This document shows, in pieces, positions 1 through 8,125 of a stretch of DNA of 37,313 nucleotides (positions are counted from its first letter, which is position 1; every line of letters begins with the position of its first letter). Origin of the DNA: Anaerolineaceae bacterium. GTDB lineage: Bacteria; Chloroflexota; Anaerolineae; Anaerolineales; Anaerolineaceae. Below the pieces are notes generated by a model that searched no databases, had not been told where the DNA came from, and saw nothing but the letters and a program-made list of their open reading frames with translations. The DNA lies in contig PABH01000026.1 in NCBI GenBank assembly GCA_002702705.1, forward strand, positions 1 through 37,313. Reading direction: 5' to 3'. Both the position numbers and the translations under genes were made by a program.

Positions 1-573
1 CTTCAAACCCAAGTCAATTCCAACAGCATCATCCGTTCGATCAAATTTCGGTTCAGGAACTTCCAACTCGACCTGCACGCTGGCAAAATAGCGACCGGAC
101 TTGGTTTTCGTCACGGTCACGTTTTTTACTTTGCCTTCGCACGGGCGGTGGATAACCGCCTTTACCTTTCCAATTTTCGGGAAAGTGATTTCGTTTTCGC
201 CTACGAAAACATACTGCATATATCGCACGGATTGCTTGCTGTTTTTTTTGTGAAACTTTGGAAACTTTGCGCGTTTGGTGAAGAAATTCTGATAGGCTTG
301 GTCAAGGTCTTTAAGCGACTGCTGAAGCACTTGTGAGTGTGCTATCTTCAACCAATCGAATTGGGGGTCTCTTTTCATTTCTTTCAACGCCTTTGCGTTG
401 TCGTTGTAACTAAGCCCCTTTTTCTTTTCATCTTTATGCTTTTTGTAAAAATCCATGCGTTCCGCCAGAAAATGGTTATAGACAAACCGTACCTGACCAA
501 AATTATGAGCGAAAATCTGCTCTTGGTCGGCGGTTGGGTAGAGGCGGTAACGGTAGGCTTTTCGTGTCAGCAT
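1..573 (-). CDS. tnpB: IS200/IS605-family TnpB (OrfB) RNA-guided nuclease, N-terminal 191 residues, cut by window edge
   Basis: The minus strand is open from an ATG at 573 to the left edge (191 codons, no stop). The protein begins MLTRKAYRYRLYPT and continues with the helix-turn-helix/REC-like part of OrfB (FVYNHFLAERMDFYKKH, later KFPKFHKKNSKQSVRY). It ends in VGIDLGLK, the hallmark RuvC-I motif, with predicted catalytic Asp187. The RuvC-II, zinc ribbon and RuvC-III parts lie beyond the edge. Known for the family: TnpB is an RNA-guided DNA nuclease encoded by IS200/IS605 transposons; its guide (omega) RNA comes from the far transposon end, not visible here. No TnpA transposase is seen on this side. 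The reading frame is uninterrupted, so the visible part looks functional. Confidence 0.93.
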   Translation of the reverse strand, partial: MLTRKAYRYRLYPTADQEQIFAHNFGQVRFVYNHFLAERMDFYKKHKDEKKKGLSYNDNAKALKEMKRDPQFDWLKIAHSQVLQQSLKDLDQAYQNFFTKRAKFPKFHKKNSKQSVRYMQYVFVGENEITFPKIGKVKAVIHRPCEGKVKNVTVTKTKSGRYFASVQVELEVPEPKFDRTDDAVGIDLGLK

Positions 574-636
574 ATTTATAGACGATTATAGAACAAAATT
601 AGCAATATTGTCCATACTTTTTTGCATTGAATTTCC

Positions 637-677
637 GCCATTCATCACCGAAGCTAAAGACTTCGGGGTTTTCTGGC
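637..677. repeat. IS-end hairpin
   Basis: A six-base stem CCGAAG (648-653) pairs with CTTCGG (661-666) around a seven-base loop. A weaker outer pair GCCA/TGGC brackets it. The position, between the tnpB start and the interrupted flanking gene, fits the subterminal secondary structure of an IS605-family end. Confidence 0.55.
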
Positions 678-743
678 GAAAAATCTATAAATACCAAGAA
701 AAGCTGCACTTGCGATCAGTGAATTTCGGATAAACTTTTTCAT
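654..743 (-). pseudogene. 5' stub of a small exported or membrane protein, interrupted by the IS element
   Basis: An ATG at 743 is preceded by a strong ribosome binding site (AAGGAG, six bases upstream). It opens a frame reading MKKFIRNSLIASAAFLGIY, which looks like the positively charged start and hydrophobic core of a signal peptide. After about 19 codons the frame enters the IS-end sequence (RFFARKPRSL) and stops at 654-656. The strong Shine-Dalgarno with such a short, abruptly ending product suggests a real gene whose 3' part is displaced beyond the insertion, off the left edge. The gene's identity cannot be told. It would be the last gene of the minus-strand group starting near 3222. Confidence 0.55.
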
Positions 744-756
744 TTTTCTCCTTTTT

Positions 757-792
757 AATTAATCGGAGTGGATCATCCCACCCCGATTAATT
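757..792 (-). promoter_or_regulatory. Intercistronic hairpin between the DUF4386-like gene and the broken gene
   Basis: Two 16-base arms (757-772 and 777-792) pair around a four-base loop. In the minus-strand RNA the two imperfect positions become G-U wobbles, so the stem is continuous. In plus-strand RNA the same positions would be A-C mismatches. This asymmetry suggests it acts in minus-strand transcripts. It is followed by an A-rich ribosome binding site rather than a U-run, so it is more likely an mRNA stabiliser or decoupler than a terminator. Confidence 0.6.
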
Positions 793-806
793 ATTTTTAG
801 AACAAA

Positions 807-1460
807 TTATGATTTATTACGTAATAGCGTGATACCAAGCCAAGCGAACCACACAATTTGCGTCAGGCCGAAGATATTGGCACCGATTTCAGCCAGAGCG
901 GACACGATCGTGACTAGCCCAGCCCCAGCAACGACAAAACCTAGGATATTAAAAGCACGGGGCAGTCTGTCATTGCGCAAAGCTGCCAGGCTCAAAAGAA
1001 GGACCCAGATCCCGCCGACAACTTCCACGCCGCCGCCAAGACCATTGAAGACGGATTCAATCGCCAGCCATACAGTCGCAGCCTGTGATGGATCAGACGC
1101 ACTGACAGTGATCACAGTTTCGATTCCTACGTTATAAATCATGCCGCTTGCGATCACTAACACAGCCCAGATCAAGCCAAAAACCGTTGCTGTACGGGCC
1201 AGCGCAGAATTTTTTCCATCCAAACGTTCGTGCAAGACCAGCGATAACACCACCAGCCATGCACCAAAAATCACGTAAACAATCAAGTGTAATATGCTCA
1301 ATAAGCCATGATTATCGATCAGTGCAGTCACTTTTTGCAGCGGGTCGGTGATCTCAGAGATGTTAACACCGAGAATAAAACCAGTCATCCCGATAATATA
1401 AGCCAATGCTTCGTAAAGCGCCGCAACGCCCCCCCATTTTTCAAATGATTTCGTTTTCAT
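807..1460 (-). CDS. DUF4386-like integral membrane protein
   Basis: A 217-residue hydrophobic protein with about six predicted transmembrane segments (roughly residues 15-33, 55-77, 88-108, 130-155, 168-188, 193-212). It opens MKTKSFEKWGGVAALYEALAYIIG, with a Gly-rich first helix reminiscent of DUF4386 proteins, small membrane proteins of unknown function. That family call is by general resemblance only. The start is supported by AAGGAG eight bases upstream. It lies 71 bases downstream of the alpha/beta hydrolase on the same strand and is probably co-transcribed. No catalytic motif is visible, and a transport or sensing role cannot be assigned. Confidence 0.75.
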   Translation of the reverse strand: MKTKSFEKWGGVAALYEALAYIIGMTGFILGVNISEITDPLQKVTALIDNHGLLSILHLIVYVIFGAWLVVLSLVLHERLDGKNSALARTATVFGLIWAVLVIASGMIYNVGIETVITVSASDPSQAATVWLAIESVFNGLGGGVEVVGGIWVLLLSLAALRNDRLPRAFNILGFVVAGAGLVTIVSALAEIGANIFGLTQIVWFAWLGITLLRNKS

Positions 1461-1531
1461 TTTTTTCTCCTTTTAATAAAAAGTAAAAGCAAGATTTTAT
1501 GCAGATTACTCTGCGTAACAATAAATAAGGT

Positions 1532-2536
1532 TTAGTGTAAATTCGATAGCCAGCTTGAAGTAACATCAAACAAAGCTTGATCTGTAAGCAGACCGATGTG
1601 TCCCAGATCGGGTAAAAGTATGTAAGTGCCTGTGTCTGTTTGCGCCGAAATCGTCGGCTCGTAGGCTTTGGCAATAAAAGCTTCATCTTCCAACCCGGCG
1701 GCCAGTAAAAAGGGTACTTGAATGGCTGCCAGATCACGTTCATAATTACTGCGTGGTGAAAAAGATGTGTTCAAACGTTGGCTATATGCCGTGGTTGCGC
1801 TCTCTCCCAACGCACTTTCCATAATGCTATTAGGCATCGCAAATTGGATTACGGTCAAATCATCGAAGGCGTGGATGCCGAGATTGTTTACCATCGTCAG
1901 CCCTGCAATTCGGCGGGATAATGGATGCGCCCAGCCACCAGAGTTTGGACGCGTGGTTGGCGCGTTGTACTTTAGAAAAGGCGCTAGCAGGATGTAGGCA
2001 TCACTCATGGATTTGTACTTACTTCCGGCAAAGCGGACCACAAGCCCACCCCCGGATGAATGTCCACCAATTACCACAACCGAAGCGGGATACTGTTCAC
2101 GTAGCATTTCGATCAGGTCTGCCAAATCATCTTCGAATTGACCGATATAATCCAGGTCACCACGTCGTTCAGGGTTAAAACCATGTCCACGTAAGTCTGG
2201 CGTGATGACATTGGTAACGCCATGATTACTTAGATAATTCGCCAATGGGTAAAACTGCATACTATGCCAGCCGGAACCATGTAATAGGATGAGCACATTG
2301 TCCGTAGGTGTATCACTAACGTAGCGGCGATAATACAAAGTTGCACCATCACGAGCGGTGTAAGGTTGCAGTTCGGGTATCTCTGTGTAGTTGATTGCAG
2401 TTAACGCATCGAAGCTAAGCGACTCATTAGTGGACTCAAGCAGAGCCTGAGGGTGATCCGAGAAGATCAGTCCAGCAGCGATACCGAAATAGATCACCAA
2501 AGAGATGATGACAAAAATCAAAATCTTGTACAGCAT
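1532..2536 (-). CDS. Membrane-anchored alpha/beta hydrolase (lysophospholipase/esterase-like)
   Basis: 334 residues. An N-terminal hydrophobic helix (about residues 3-25) without an obvious cleavage site suggests a signal anchor with the enzyme outside the cytoplasm. The catalytic features of the alpha/beta hydrolase fold are all visible: oxyanion-hole region LLHGSGW (84-90), DLRGHGF (114-120), nucleophile elbow GHSSGG with Ser160, acid Asp284 in GLEDEAF, and His313 in LPDLGHIG. The overall pattern is closest to lysophospholipase/monoglyceride-lipase-type hydrolases; the substrate cannot be inferred. The start codon lies two bases after the stop of the upstream gene, with only a weak GUGGA, so it is probably translationally coupled. 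Confidence 0.88.
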   Translation of the reverse strand: MLYKILIFVIISLVIYFGIAAGLIFSDHPQALLESTNESLSFDALTAINYTEIPELQPYTARDGATLYYRRYVSDTPTDNVLILLHGSGWHSMQFYPLANYLSNHGVTNVITPDLRGHGFNPERRGDLDYIGQFEDDLADLIEMLREQYPASVVVIGGHSSGGGLVVRFAGSKYKSMSDAYILLAPFLKYNAPTTRPNSGGWAHPLSRRIAGLTMVNNLGIHAFDDLTVIQFAMPNSIMESALGESATTAYSQRLNTSFSPRSNYERDLAAIQVPFLLAAGLEDEAFIAKAYEPTISAQTDTGTYILLPDLGHIGLLTDQALFDVTSSWLSNLH

Positions 2537-2538
2537 TG

Positions 2539-3222
2539 TTAGTCCACTTTACGGATGTAAAAAAGTTGAGATGCAAATTTAACGATCTCAGCCAAAAGCA
2601 GGGTGAGCATAGCAAAATTTGCCAAACAAAAAGCGGGAAATTCAACAAAAAGCAGCCCGATGACAATGAGCAAGCCTGCAACCAGCACGCCGTAACCATT
2701 TCGTTGTGCTTTTAATGAGATGATTTTCTGCTGCATGGAGGATTTATCGACAGCGCCTGCCCCAATGATGAGCACGACTTGAAGTAATATTTCGGCAAAG
2801 ATAATCACACCGAAGGTGGTTAGTACCAGGCTGCCAAACCCGGAAGGGATGGGGGTGCCTGCTAAAGCGATCTGACGCATGGGCCAGACTTGTGAAACAT
2901 AGTAGGCTGCCATACTGCCGAGAATAAAGAGCGAGACTCCGGCGCTCTTTTGTTGAAATGTTGCTTTGATGGTTTTATGTGTTTCTTGAACAGTGTTTTC
3001 TTTCATTTCTGTTTTCCTTTCGATTGAGGTCACGGACACCAGCGTAAGACCAAGATTGTTAATTTTTTTGAGCACCCCATGGAGCGCTGCCTGATCGGCG
3101 ATGTTACCTGACAGGATCGTGTTACCTGCTTTGGTATGTGTGATGGTGAGATTTTCAAACCAGTCTTGCCAGCGGGTATCCAGATGACCTTTGATTTCGA
3201 TTTGATACATGTTTGTTTTCAT
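2539..3222 (-). CDS. Small soluble domain joined to a four-helix membrane protein, function unknown
   Basis: From the ATG at 3222 (MKTNMYQIEIKGHLD) the product is 227 residues. Residues 1 to about 70 form a compact soluble region (WQDWFENLTITHTKAGNT, then AALHGVLKKINNLGLTLVSV) that resembles short stand-alone Chloroflexota proteins with an I-x-G-H-L-D start; this is from memory. After a linker come about four transmembrane helices (near residues 93-110, 127-150, 175-200, 202-220). An internal Met at 3005 (MKENTVQE) has an upstream AAAGGAA, so a shorter membrane-only product is possible. A TTG start at 3231 is also open, but no start has a strong ribosome binding site. It sits just upstream of, and likely coupled to, the hydrolase gene. 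Confidence 0.65.
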   Translation of the reverse strand: MKTNMYQIEIKGHLDTRWQDWFENLTITHTKAGNTILSGNIADQAALHGVLKKINNLGLTLVSVTSIERKTEMKENTVQETHKTIKATFQQKSAGVSLFILGSMAAYYVSQVWPMRQIALAGTPIPSGFGSLVLTTFGVIIFAEILLQVVLIIGAGAVDKSSMQQKIISLKAQRNGYGVLVAGLLIVIGLLFVEFPAFCLANFAMLTLLLAEIVKFASQLFYIRKVD

Positions 3223-3255
3223 CGTGACCAAATTTTAAGGCAGGCGAAATAAAAA

Positions 3256-3286
3256 GTCCCCACAAGAAGTTGTAGTCTGACTGTGG
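3256..3286 (-). terminator. Possible weak terminator after the MalT-like regulator gene
   Basis: On the minus strand CCACA and TGTGG arms (3282-3286 and 3260-3264) form a five-base stem with a long loop, followed by GGACTTTTTATTT. It lies in the 108 bases between the regulator stop and the next gene. The stem is short, so read-through from the regulator into 3222-807 is plausible. Confidence 0.3.
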
Positions 3287-3330
3287 AAAAAACTGTAGTT
3301 AAAGAGTTTGACGGCGGAAAAAAATATGAA

Positions 3331-5631
3331 CTATAGAATATTAAGTTCTTTGGCTTTTAGCACCGCTTGAGTCCGCTTATTAACCCCCAGTTTGTTGTAA
3401 ATGTTTTTGGTGTGATAGAGAACGGTATTCAGGCTAATGAACATTTCATTAGCAATTTCTTGATTTTTTAGGCCATTGGCAATGAGTGTCAGCAACTCGA
3501 CTTCTCGCTCACTAAGGAAATTCGGAAGCGGTTGCTTACGCGGAATAAACAAACGAGTATATTCCAAAGAGGTGCATGCCGCCAGATAACTTATTGCTTG
3601 TATTTGTTCGGTAGATGGGTCTTCCCCACCAAGCAATGTTTCCAGAAAATGAAGCTGTTCAACGATCTCAGGATTTTCCAAACCTGATGCGGCCTTTTTA
3701 AGATCCACCCAAGCTGTTTCAATGGCTGCATTTTTTCCTGTTGTTTTTTCTAGTAGAAACAATAAGATATTACTTCGATAGAGAGCGCTGATTTCGTTAA
3801 TATAGCGGCTGAATTCTTGCGTCAATTTAATATGCTCGCGAGCCTTCTCAAGGTTGTTTTCAATAAAAGAAAGTATCGCTAAGCCCAAGTGTAGGTATGC
3901 AAGTAACGGGCTTTGTCCCAAACTATGTTGTTTTGCCCAATCAAAGTATTCTTCGAAAGTTTTTCGGGCTTCTGAATAACTTTCCTGCAAAAGAAATACC
4001 AAGCCCAGATAACCTCCAGCAAGCAAAACGACATTAGCATTATTGCTTTGATGGGCTTGTGATAAGGCATCCTTTAGGCTGATTTCCGCTTTTTTTATCT
4101 CGCCTTTCATTAGTTGTAAAGCCCCTACTTGTAATAAACTTGCACTGCGCGAAAGTATGTTCTCCGCTGATGCTAATTCAAGAGCTATCAGAACAGAGTT
4201 TTCTAGCATGATTATATTTTCATGCGCGCGAGCGATATTTGCACGAATCAATGAAGTAACTGCAAGGATAGAATTATCTCTTTGTGAATCAACTTCAGCT
4301 GCATGCAAGTAGAGTTCAACAGCATCAAAACTACCCTGATTAACTAACACCCAAGCGTAGTGAATAGAGAGCCGGGGAAACTTCTTGTACCATTGTTTTG
4401 GTATATCATCCAGCCAATTTTGTAAAAGAGTCAGGTTTCCTTGAAAGAGAAATGTAAGTCCATTTTCAGCCAGCAAAGGGGCAGCGATCTCCCATGCTTC
4501 CGCTGTTATTGCATAATCAATCGCATCTCTAATATAACCGTTCTGAATAGACCATAAAGCTGCTTTTTTACGCATAGTTTGGGCAATTTTTATAGGTGTT
4601 TTTTGAAGCAGAACATCAGTGAATAACTGATGGTATCGGTACCAATATCGTTGGTCATCTAGGGAAATTAAAAAACTGTTTTTGTTTTCCAAATGTTCCA
4701 ACATTTTCTGCCCTTCTTGTTTTGTAAATGTAAAATTTCCCTCGTTAAGTATTGCCTGACACAGATCAGCTGACAACCGATTTAAAACGGCGGTCATCAG
4801 CAGAAAATGTTCTTCTACTGCGGAAAGCTGCGTAAAAACTTCGTCGATTAGATAATCCATCACAAAACGATGGCTGCCACTAAAGCGTTCTACAAATTGG
4901 GAAACTTCAGCAGCAGTACGATCTTGCATGGAAAGCCCAGCCATTTGCAAACCCGCGACCCAGCCTTCAGTGCGTTTTCCTAAGACAGAAACTTGTTCAT
5001 CAGGGATGGATAAGCCCATTACATCTTGCATAAATTGGATCGTTTCGTTAAGGGTGAAGCGTAGATCGTCGACTCGGATTTCTATTAGTTCCTTACGAGA
5101 TCGTAAGCGAGCTAATGGAAAACCCGGATCGCTGCGACTTGTCATCATTATTTTCATCGAATGGGGCATTTTCTCAATCATGAATGCCAGAGATTCATCA
5201 ATAATGGCAGAATCAATCACATGATAGTCATCAAGGACTAGTAAAAAAGGATCTGATACCGGTAGCAAATCGCTGACAAATGCTTTTATCAGTAATTTTG
5301 CAGGCATCTGTTGCGCCTGAAGCAACTCGTTCAGTCTATTCTCTTTTCCTGGCAACCCTTTAACCGCTTCATTTAGGTAAGTGAAAAACTGATAAATATC
5401 ATTATCATCATCATCAAGCGAAAACCAACAAACATTATAATTCTGTTCCTTCTGAATATAACGAATTACTTCAGAAGCAAGCGTTGTTTTTCCATAACCC
5501 GCCGGTGCAGAGAGTAAGATCAATTTAGCTTGTATTGCAGAAGTGATTTTTTCGATCAATCCTTGACGTACAACTGCACTTTTTTGCGATGTAGGTATAT
5601 GTAACTTGGTAGAAAGCAATAGGGTAGACAT
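3331..5631 (-). CDS. MalT-like LuxR-family transcriptional regulator (LAL/STAND ATPase)
   Basis: 766 residues with the layout of large ATP-binding LuxR regulators. The N-terminus LLLSTKLHIPTSQKS is typical of the family. Walker A is at 42-50 (APAGYGKTT, Lys48) and Walker B at 129-135 (FLLVLDD). The NB-ARC/STAND region runs to about residue 330, followed by helical TPR-like repeats (about 340-640). A C-terminal LuxR helix-turn-helix (about 700-762) contains LSEREVELLTLIANG and NTVLYHTKNIYNKLGV. MalT relatives activate transcription as multimers when bound to an inducer and ATP. It is shorter than E. coli MalT (about 900 residues) because of fewer repeats. No Shine-Dalgarno precedes the ATG, but the start matches the family. 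Its targets may be the downstream genes (3222-807) or the upstream transport operon; the inducer is unknown. Confidence 0.93.
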   Translation of the reverse strand: MSTLLLSTKLHIPTSQKSAVVRQGLIEKITSAIQAKLILLSAPAGYGKTTLASEVIRYIQKEQNYNVCWFSLDDDDNDIYQFFTYLNEAVKGLPGKENRLNELLQAQQMPAKLLIKAFVSDLLPVSDPFLLVLDDYHVIDSAIIDESLAFMIEKMPHSMKIMMTSRSDPGFPLARLRSRKELIEIRVDDLRFTLNETIQFMQDVMGLSIPDEQVSVLGKRTEGWVAGLQMAGLSMQDRTAAEVSQFVERFSGSHRFVMDYLIDEVFTQLSAVEEHFLLMTAVLNRLSADLCQAILNEGNFTFTKQEGQKMLEHLENKNSFLISLDDQRYWYRYHQLFTDVLLQKTPIKIAQTMRKKAALWSIQNGYIRDAIDYAITAEAWEIAAPLLAENGLTFLFQGNLTLLQNWLDDIPKQWYKKFPRLSIHYAWVLVNQGSFDAVELYLHAAEVDSQRDNSILAVTSLIRANIARAHENIIMLENSVLIALELASAENILSRSASLLQVGALQLMKGEIKKAEISLKDALSQAHQSNNANVVLLAGGYLGLVFLLQESYSEARKTFEEYFDWAKQHSLGQSPLLAYLHLGLAILSFIENNLEKAREHIKLTQEFSRYINEISALYRSNILLFLLEKTTGKNAAIETAWVDLKKAASGLENPEIVEQLHFLETLLGGEDPSTEQIQAISYLAACTSLEYTRLFIPRKQPLPNFLSEREVELLTLIANGLKNQEIANEMFISLNTVLYHTKNIYNKLGVNKRTQAVLKAKELNIL

Positions 5632-5745
5632 ATCGAAAATATTGTATCCGAAACAGGGTCCGGATTCAACTTATAAGTGCAATGGTTAATGCTCAAAGAA
5701 TACCCAAAAAGGTGTTTGATAATAAGGATACTTTTCTGGAAATTT

Positions 5746-7170
5746 TCATACAAGTCCCAGGATACGCCACCAGGTGATCTCGACCAAAATGAGGACAATC
5801 ATAGTGATAAGGGTTAGCGGAACACCGTATTTTACAACATGCCGTGTTGTGTACCCGCCAGTTTCCCCATGCCCAAGGAGGATAGTAACATGGTGAAAAG
5901 GGAAAATGTAGTGAATGACAACCGCAGTGTATACCAATAAGGCAGGAATCAATGGGCTGAATCCAGCAGAAATTGCATAATGTACCATAGGCGGGGCGAC
6001 AATCGACATACATGCCAACGCGCTACCTAAAACCATGTGGATCAACATAGTTACTCCACCGACCAGAGCGGCAAAAGCATATGGGTTTTGGGGAGGTGTT
6101 TCAGGCAATAGAACATTGGCTAACCAATCGGCCATTCCTGTGGTTTTTCCAACGGTGCCGATAGCTAAAGCGCCAACAACAAAAAAAATGATTGGCCAAT
6201 TTACGCCAGAGCTGATATCTTTGGCATCAAGTACATCGCCAATCTCCGGCAGGGAAAGCCCGACAACAACACCGAGTGCTACCCAAGCTGAATCGATGTG
6301 GTGCAAAAAATCAGTAGCCCATAAAACCAGTGCGAGAATGACCCAGATTAGCGTAATAATTTCCGAACGAGTAATCGGCCCAAGCTTTTTCTGCTCCAAT
6401 CGGAGGGCATTGTGATTTATTGAAACCGGCCCTTTTTGTTTAAACAGCAGCAAATGGAGGGATAACATTAATATTGAAGCGCAGAATCCAGGCACTGACA
6501 TATATTTAGCCCAAGCCAGCCAGCTAAGACTTTGTTCACTAAAGCCAACCGCTGCTATATTTAACGTTGAATCTCCAGTAAGTAAAATCATTGAAGTGGC
6601 TGTTGTAGAGATAAAGACGGAAAGGCCTAATGAGGCCGCATCACGTGGGTCCATCCCTGCTTTTTGAATGATTGGTTGTATGAGGGACATCATCAATAAA
6701 ACTCGGGGAAAAGGGTGAGGGATAAGGAAACTAAGAACAAATCCAAGTACATATGTAAGCATGATCAGGCTGCGATAGGAATTTGCATACCGAATCATAA
6801 AAAAATATGCTACACGTTGGGCAAGACCAGATTTGGTCACAGCAGTAGCGATTAAGAAAGAAGCAATGATCAACCACATCAGCGGCAAAGTCCAGATACG
6901 GAACACCATATCCGGACCAGCCAACCCAAGAATAATATAACCCAGCAACATCAAGATGGTGGAATAAGCCGGAGGAACCACATTAAAAACCCACCAGATC
7001 ACAGTAAACAGGGTAACTACTAGGGTCTTCCGTCCCGCCGGACTTAAGTCTCCTGGTAGTGGTATACTCCAAAAGATAACAGCAACCGCCAACGAAAGAA
7101 AAATTCCGGTTAGCTTACGATTACTGCGAAAGGTATGTAGTAGATTAAACTTTGCGGTTAAGGACTGCAT
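5746..7170 (-). CDS. SLC13/DASS-family anion transporter
   Basis: A very hydrophobic protein, 475 residues from the chosen ATG at 7170, with about 11-12 transmembrane segments. SLC13-like features include the first-half motif STTATSMILLTGDSTLNIAA, which resembles the family's SNT-type anion-binding hairpin. The second half has GVNWPIIFFVVGALAIG, with an alternating hairpin before MLIHMVLGSALACMS. Family members move sulfate, phosphate, or di/tricarboxylates, usually with Na+; the substrate is not readable here. The frame is open up to 7272, but that region lies deep in the esterase gene. The ATG at 7170 overlaps the esterase end by 26 bases, a coupled arrangement, although its ribosome binding site is weak. 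It is the last gene of the ABC operon; a long loop near 280-310 separates the halves. Confidence 0.85.
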   Translation of the reverse strand: MQSLTAKFNLLHTFRSNRKLTGIFLSLAVAVIFWSIPLPGDLSPAGRKTLVVTLFTVIWWVFNVVPPAYSTILMLLGYIILGLAGPDMVFRIWTLPLMWLIIASFLIATAVTKSGLAQRVAYFFMIRYANSYRSLIMLTYVLGFVLSFLIPHPFPRVLLMMSLIQPIIQKAGMDPRDAASLGLSVFISTTATSMILLTGDSTLNIAAVGFSEQSLSWLAWAKYMSVPGFCASILMLSLHLLLFKQKGPVSINHNALRLEQKKLGPITRSEIITLIWVILALVLWATDFLHHIDSAWVALGVVVGLSLPEIGDVLDAKDISSGVNWPIIFFVVGALAIGTVGKTTGMADWLANVLLPETPPQNPYAFAALVGGVTMLIHMVLGSALACMSIVAPPMVHYAISAGFSPLIPALLVYTAVVIHYIFPFHHVTILLGHGETGGYTTRHVVKYGVPLTLITMIVLILVEITWWRILGLV

Positions 7171-8068
7171 CCAGAAAATCCAGCACTTTCTTAACGTTTT
7201 CAGGGGTTTCAAAAAGGGAGTCTCCGTGGCGGGCATTCGGAAGAATCTCGAACTTAACATGATCTTCACCAAGAACGGATTTTAGTTTTTGGGCAATGTT
7301 CACTGACTGTTGGTATGGAACCGTATTGTCCTTGTTTCCATGCTGTATATAAAATGGGGGTAATCCTGGCCGAATGTAGGTTTCGGGGTTAGCTGCTTTT
7401 ACTTTTTCAGGGATTTCAGTGATTTTTTGCCCTAACAGCAATGATTCTGGAGAGTTTGCACCGTTATGCGCGAAATCTTCAGGAGGTGCCATGTCGGAGG
7501 CGGCAAGTTGTTCATCCATTTTGAGAAAATCAGTAGGTCCAAACCAGTCGACAACAGCTTGAACGTTTGATGGCTGTTGTTCATTTCCAAGGGATAAGTC
7601 TTCAAACTCGGGTAAACCCTCGGTAATTCCAAGCATCAGAGATAGGTATCCACCAGCGGAACCACCCCACACAGCAATTTTGGTGGGATCAAACTGAAAT
7701 TCATGCGCGTTCGCCCGTATCCAGCGCACCGCCGCCTTTGCATCGTGGATGAGGGCAGGGAAGAGCGCTTCCCAACTTAGGCGGTAGTTGATGGAAACAA
7801 CTGCATAATCTCGCTTTAAGGCTTCCAACATGGGCAGAACTTGTATATCCGCTTTATCACAACCCATGAAGGCACCACCATGTATCGCAACAATTACGGG
7901 AAAGGGACCGCTTCCTTCATCAGGCAAATAGATATCCAGTTTTTGGGATTCTGATAAATTTGCATAACGAACATCAAGACAGCGTCTTTTGACGTGTTCA
8001 GTATCGGCTGGCGGAGGCAAATGGTGAATGGCGTAATGTGTGTTGGGGTTAAAGAGGCTGTTAGTCAT
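7145..8068 (-). CDS. Alpha/beta hydrolase, BD-FAE/HSL-like carbohydrate or small-ester esterase
   Basis: 307 residues, no signal peptide, so likely cytoplasmic. Oxyanion-hole motif HGGAF is at 63-67, the nucleophile elbow is GGSAGG with Ser137, the acid is Asp247 in HGNKDNTVPY, and His281 is in NARHGDSLF. This combination is seen in the BD-FAE and hormone-sensitive-lipase-like clades, which include acetyl-xylan and feruloyl esterases. The start has AAAGGAG seven bases upstream. It lies 57 bases after the permease gene and overlaps the DASS transporter. I infer that it removes an acyl group from the compound imported by the ABC system, with the transporter handling the released acid. The substrate itself is not shown by sequence. 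Confidence 0.85.
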   Translation of the reverse strand: MTNSLFNPNTHYAIHHLPPPADTEHVKRRCLDVRYANLSESQKLDIYLPDEGSGPFPVIVAIHGGAFMGCDKADIQVLPMLEALKRDYAVVSINYRLSWEALFPALIHDAKAAVRWIRANAHEFQFDPTKIAVWGGSAGGYLSLMLGITEGLPEFEDLSLGNEQQPSNVQAVVDWFGPTDFLKMDEQLAASDMAPPEDFAHNGANSPESLLLGQKITEIPEKVKAANPETYIRPGLPPFYIQHGNKDNTVPYQQSVNIAQKLKSVLGEDHVKFEILPNARHGDSLFETPENVKKVLDFLDAVLNRKV

Positions 8069-8125
8069 AACGATCTCCTTTATTCGTAATTTAGGGTCAT
8101 TTGAGAAGCTTGATGACGGTGGTCT

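Larger units (their letters stand above)
1..690 (-). mobile_element. IS200/IS605-like insertion sequence, one end plus partial tnpB
   Basis: The element covers the partial tnpB and about 115 bases upstream of its start, including a hairpin at 648-666 (CCGAAG/CTTCGG) with an outer GCCA/TGGC pair at 637-640 and 674-677. Subterminal hairpins of this kind are recognised by the single-strand transposases of this family. The boundary at about 690 is inferred from where the broken reading frame at 654-743 stops looking like a normal protein; the exact end and target site cannot be fixed without an empty-site comparison. Confidence 0.6.

Noticed and set aside
148-591. Two short plus-strand proteins at the left edge
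   Set aside because: They are antisense shadows of the partial tnpB gene, whose minus-strand frame has clear family motifs.
5645-5664. ATCCG/CGGAT inverted repeat upstream of the MalT-like gene as an operator
   Set aside because: Five-base arms with a ten-base gap are likely by chance, and no matching promoter could be placed with confidence.
7171-7272. N-terminal extension of the DASS transporter from 7272
   Set aside because: The extra 34 residues lie inside the esterase coding region in another frame and look like antisense-frame composition rather than a transporter N-terminus.
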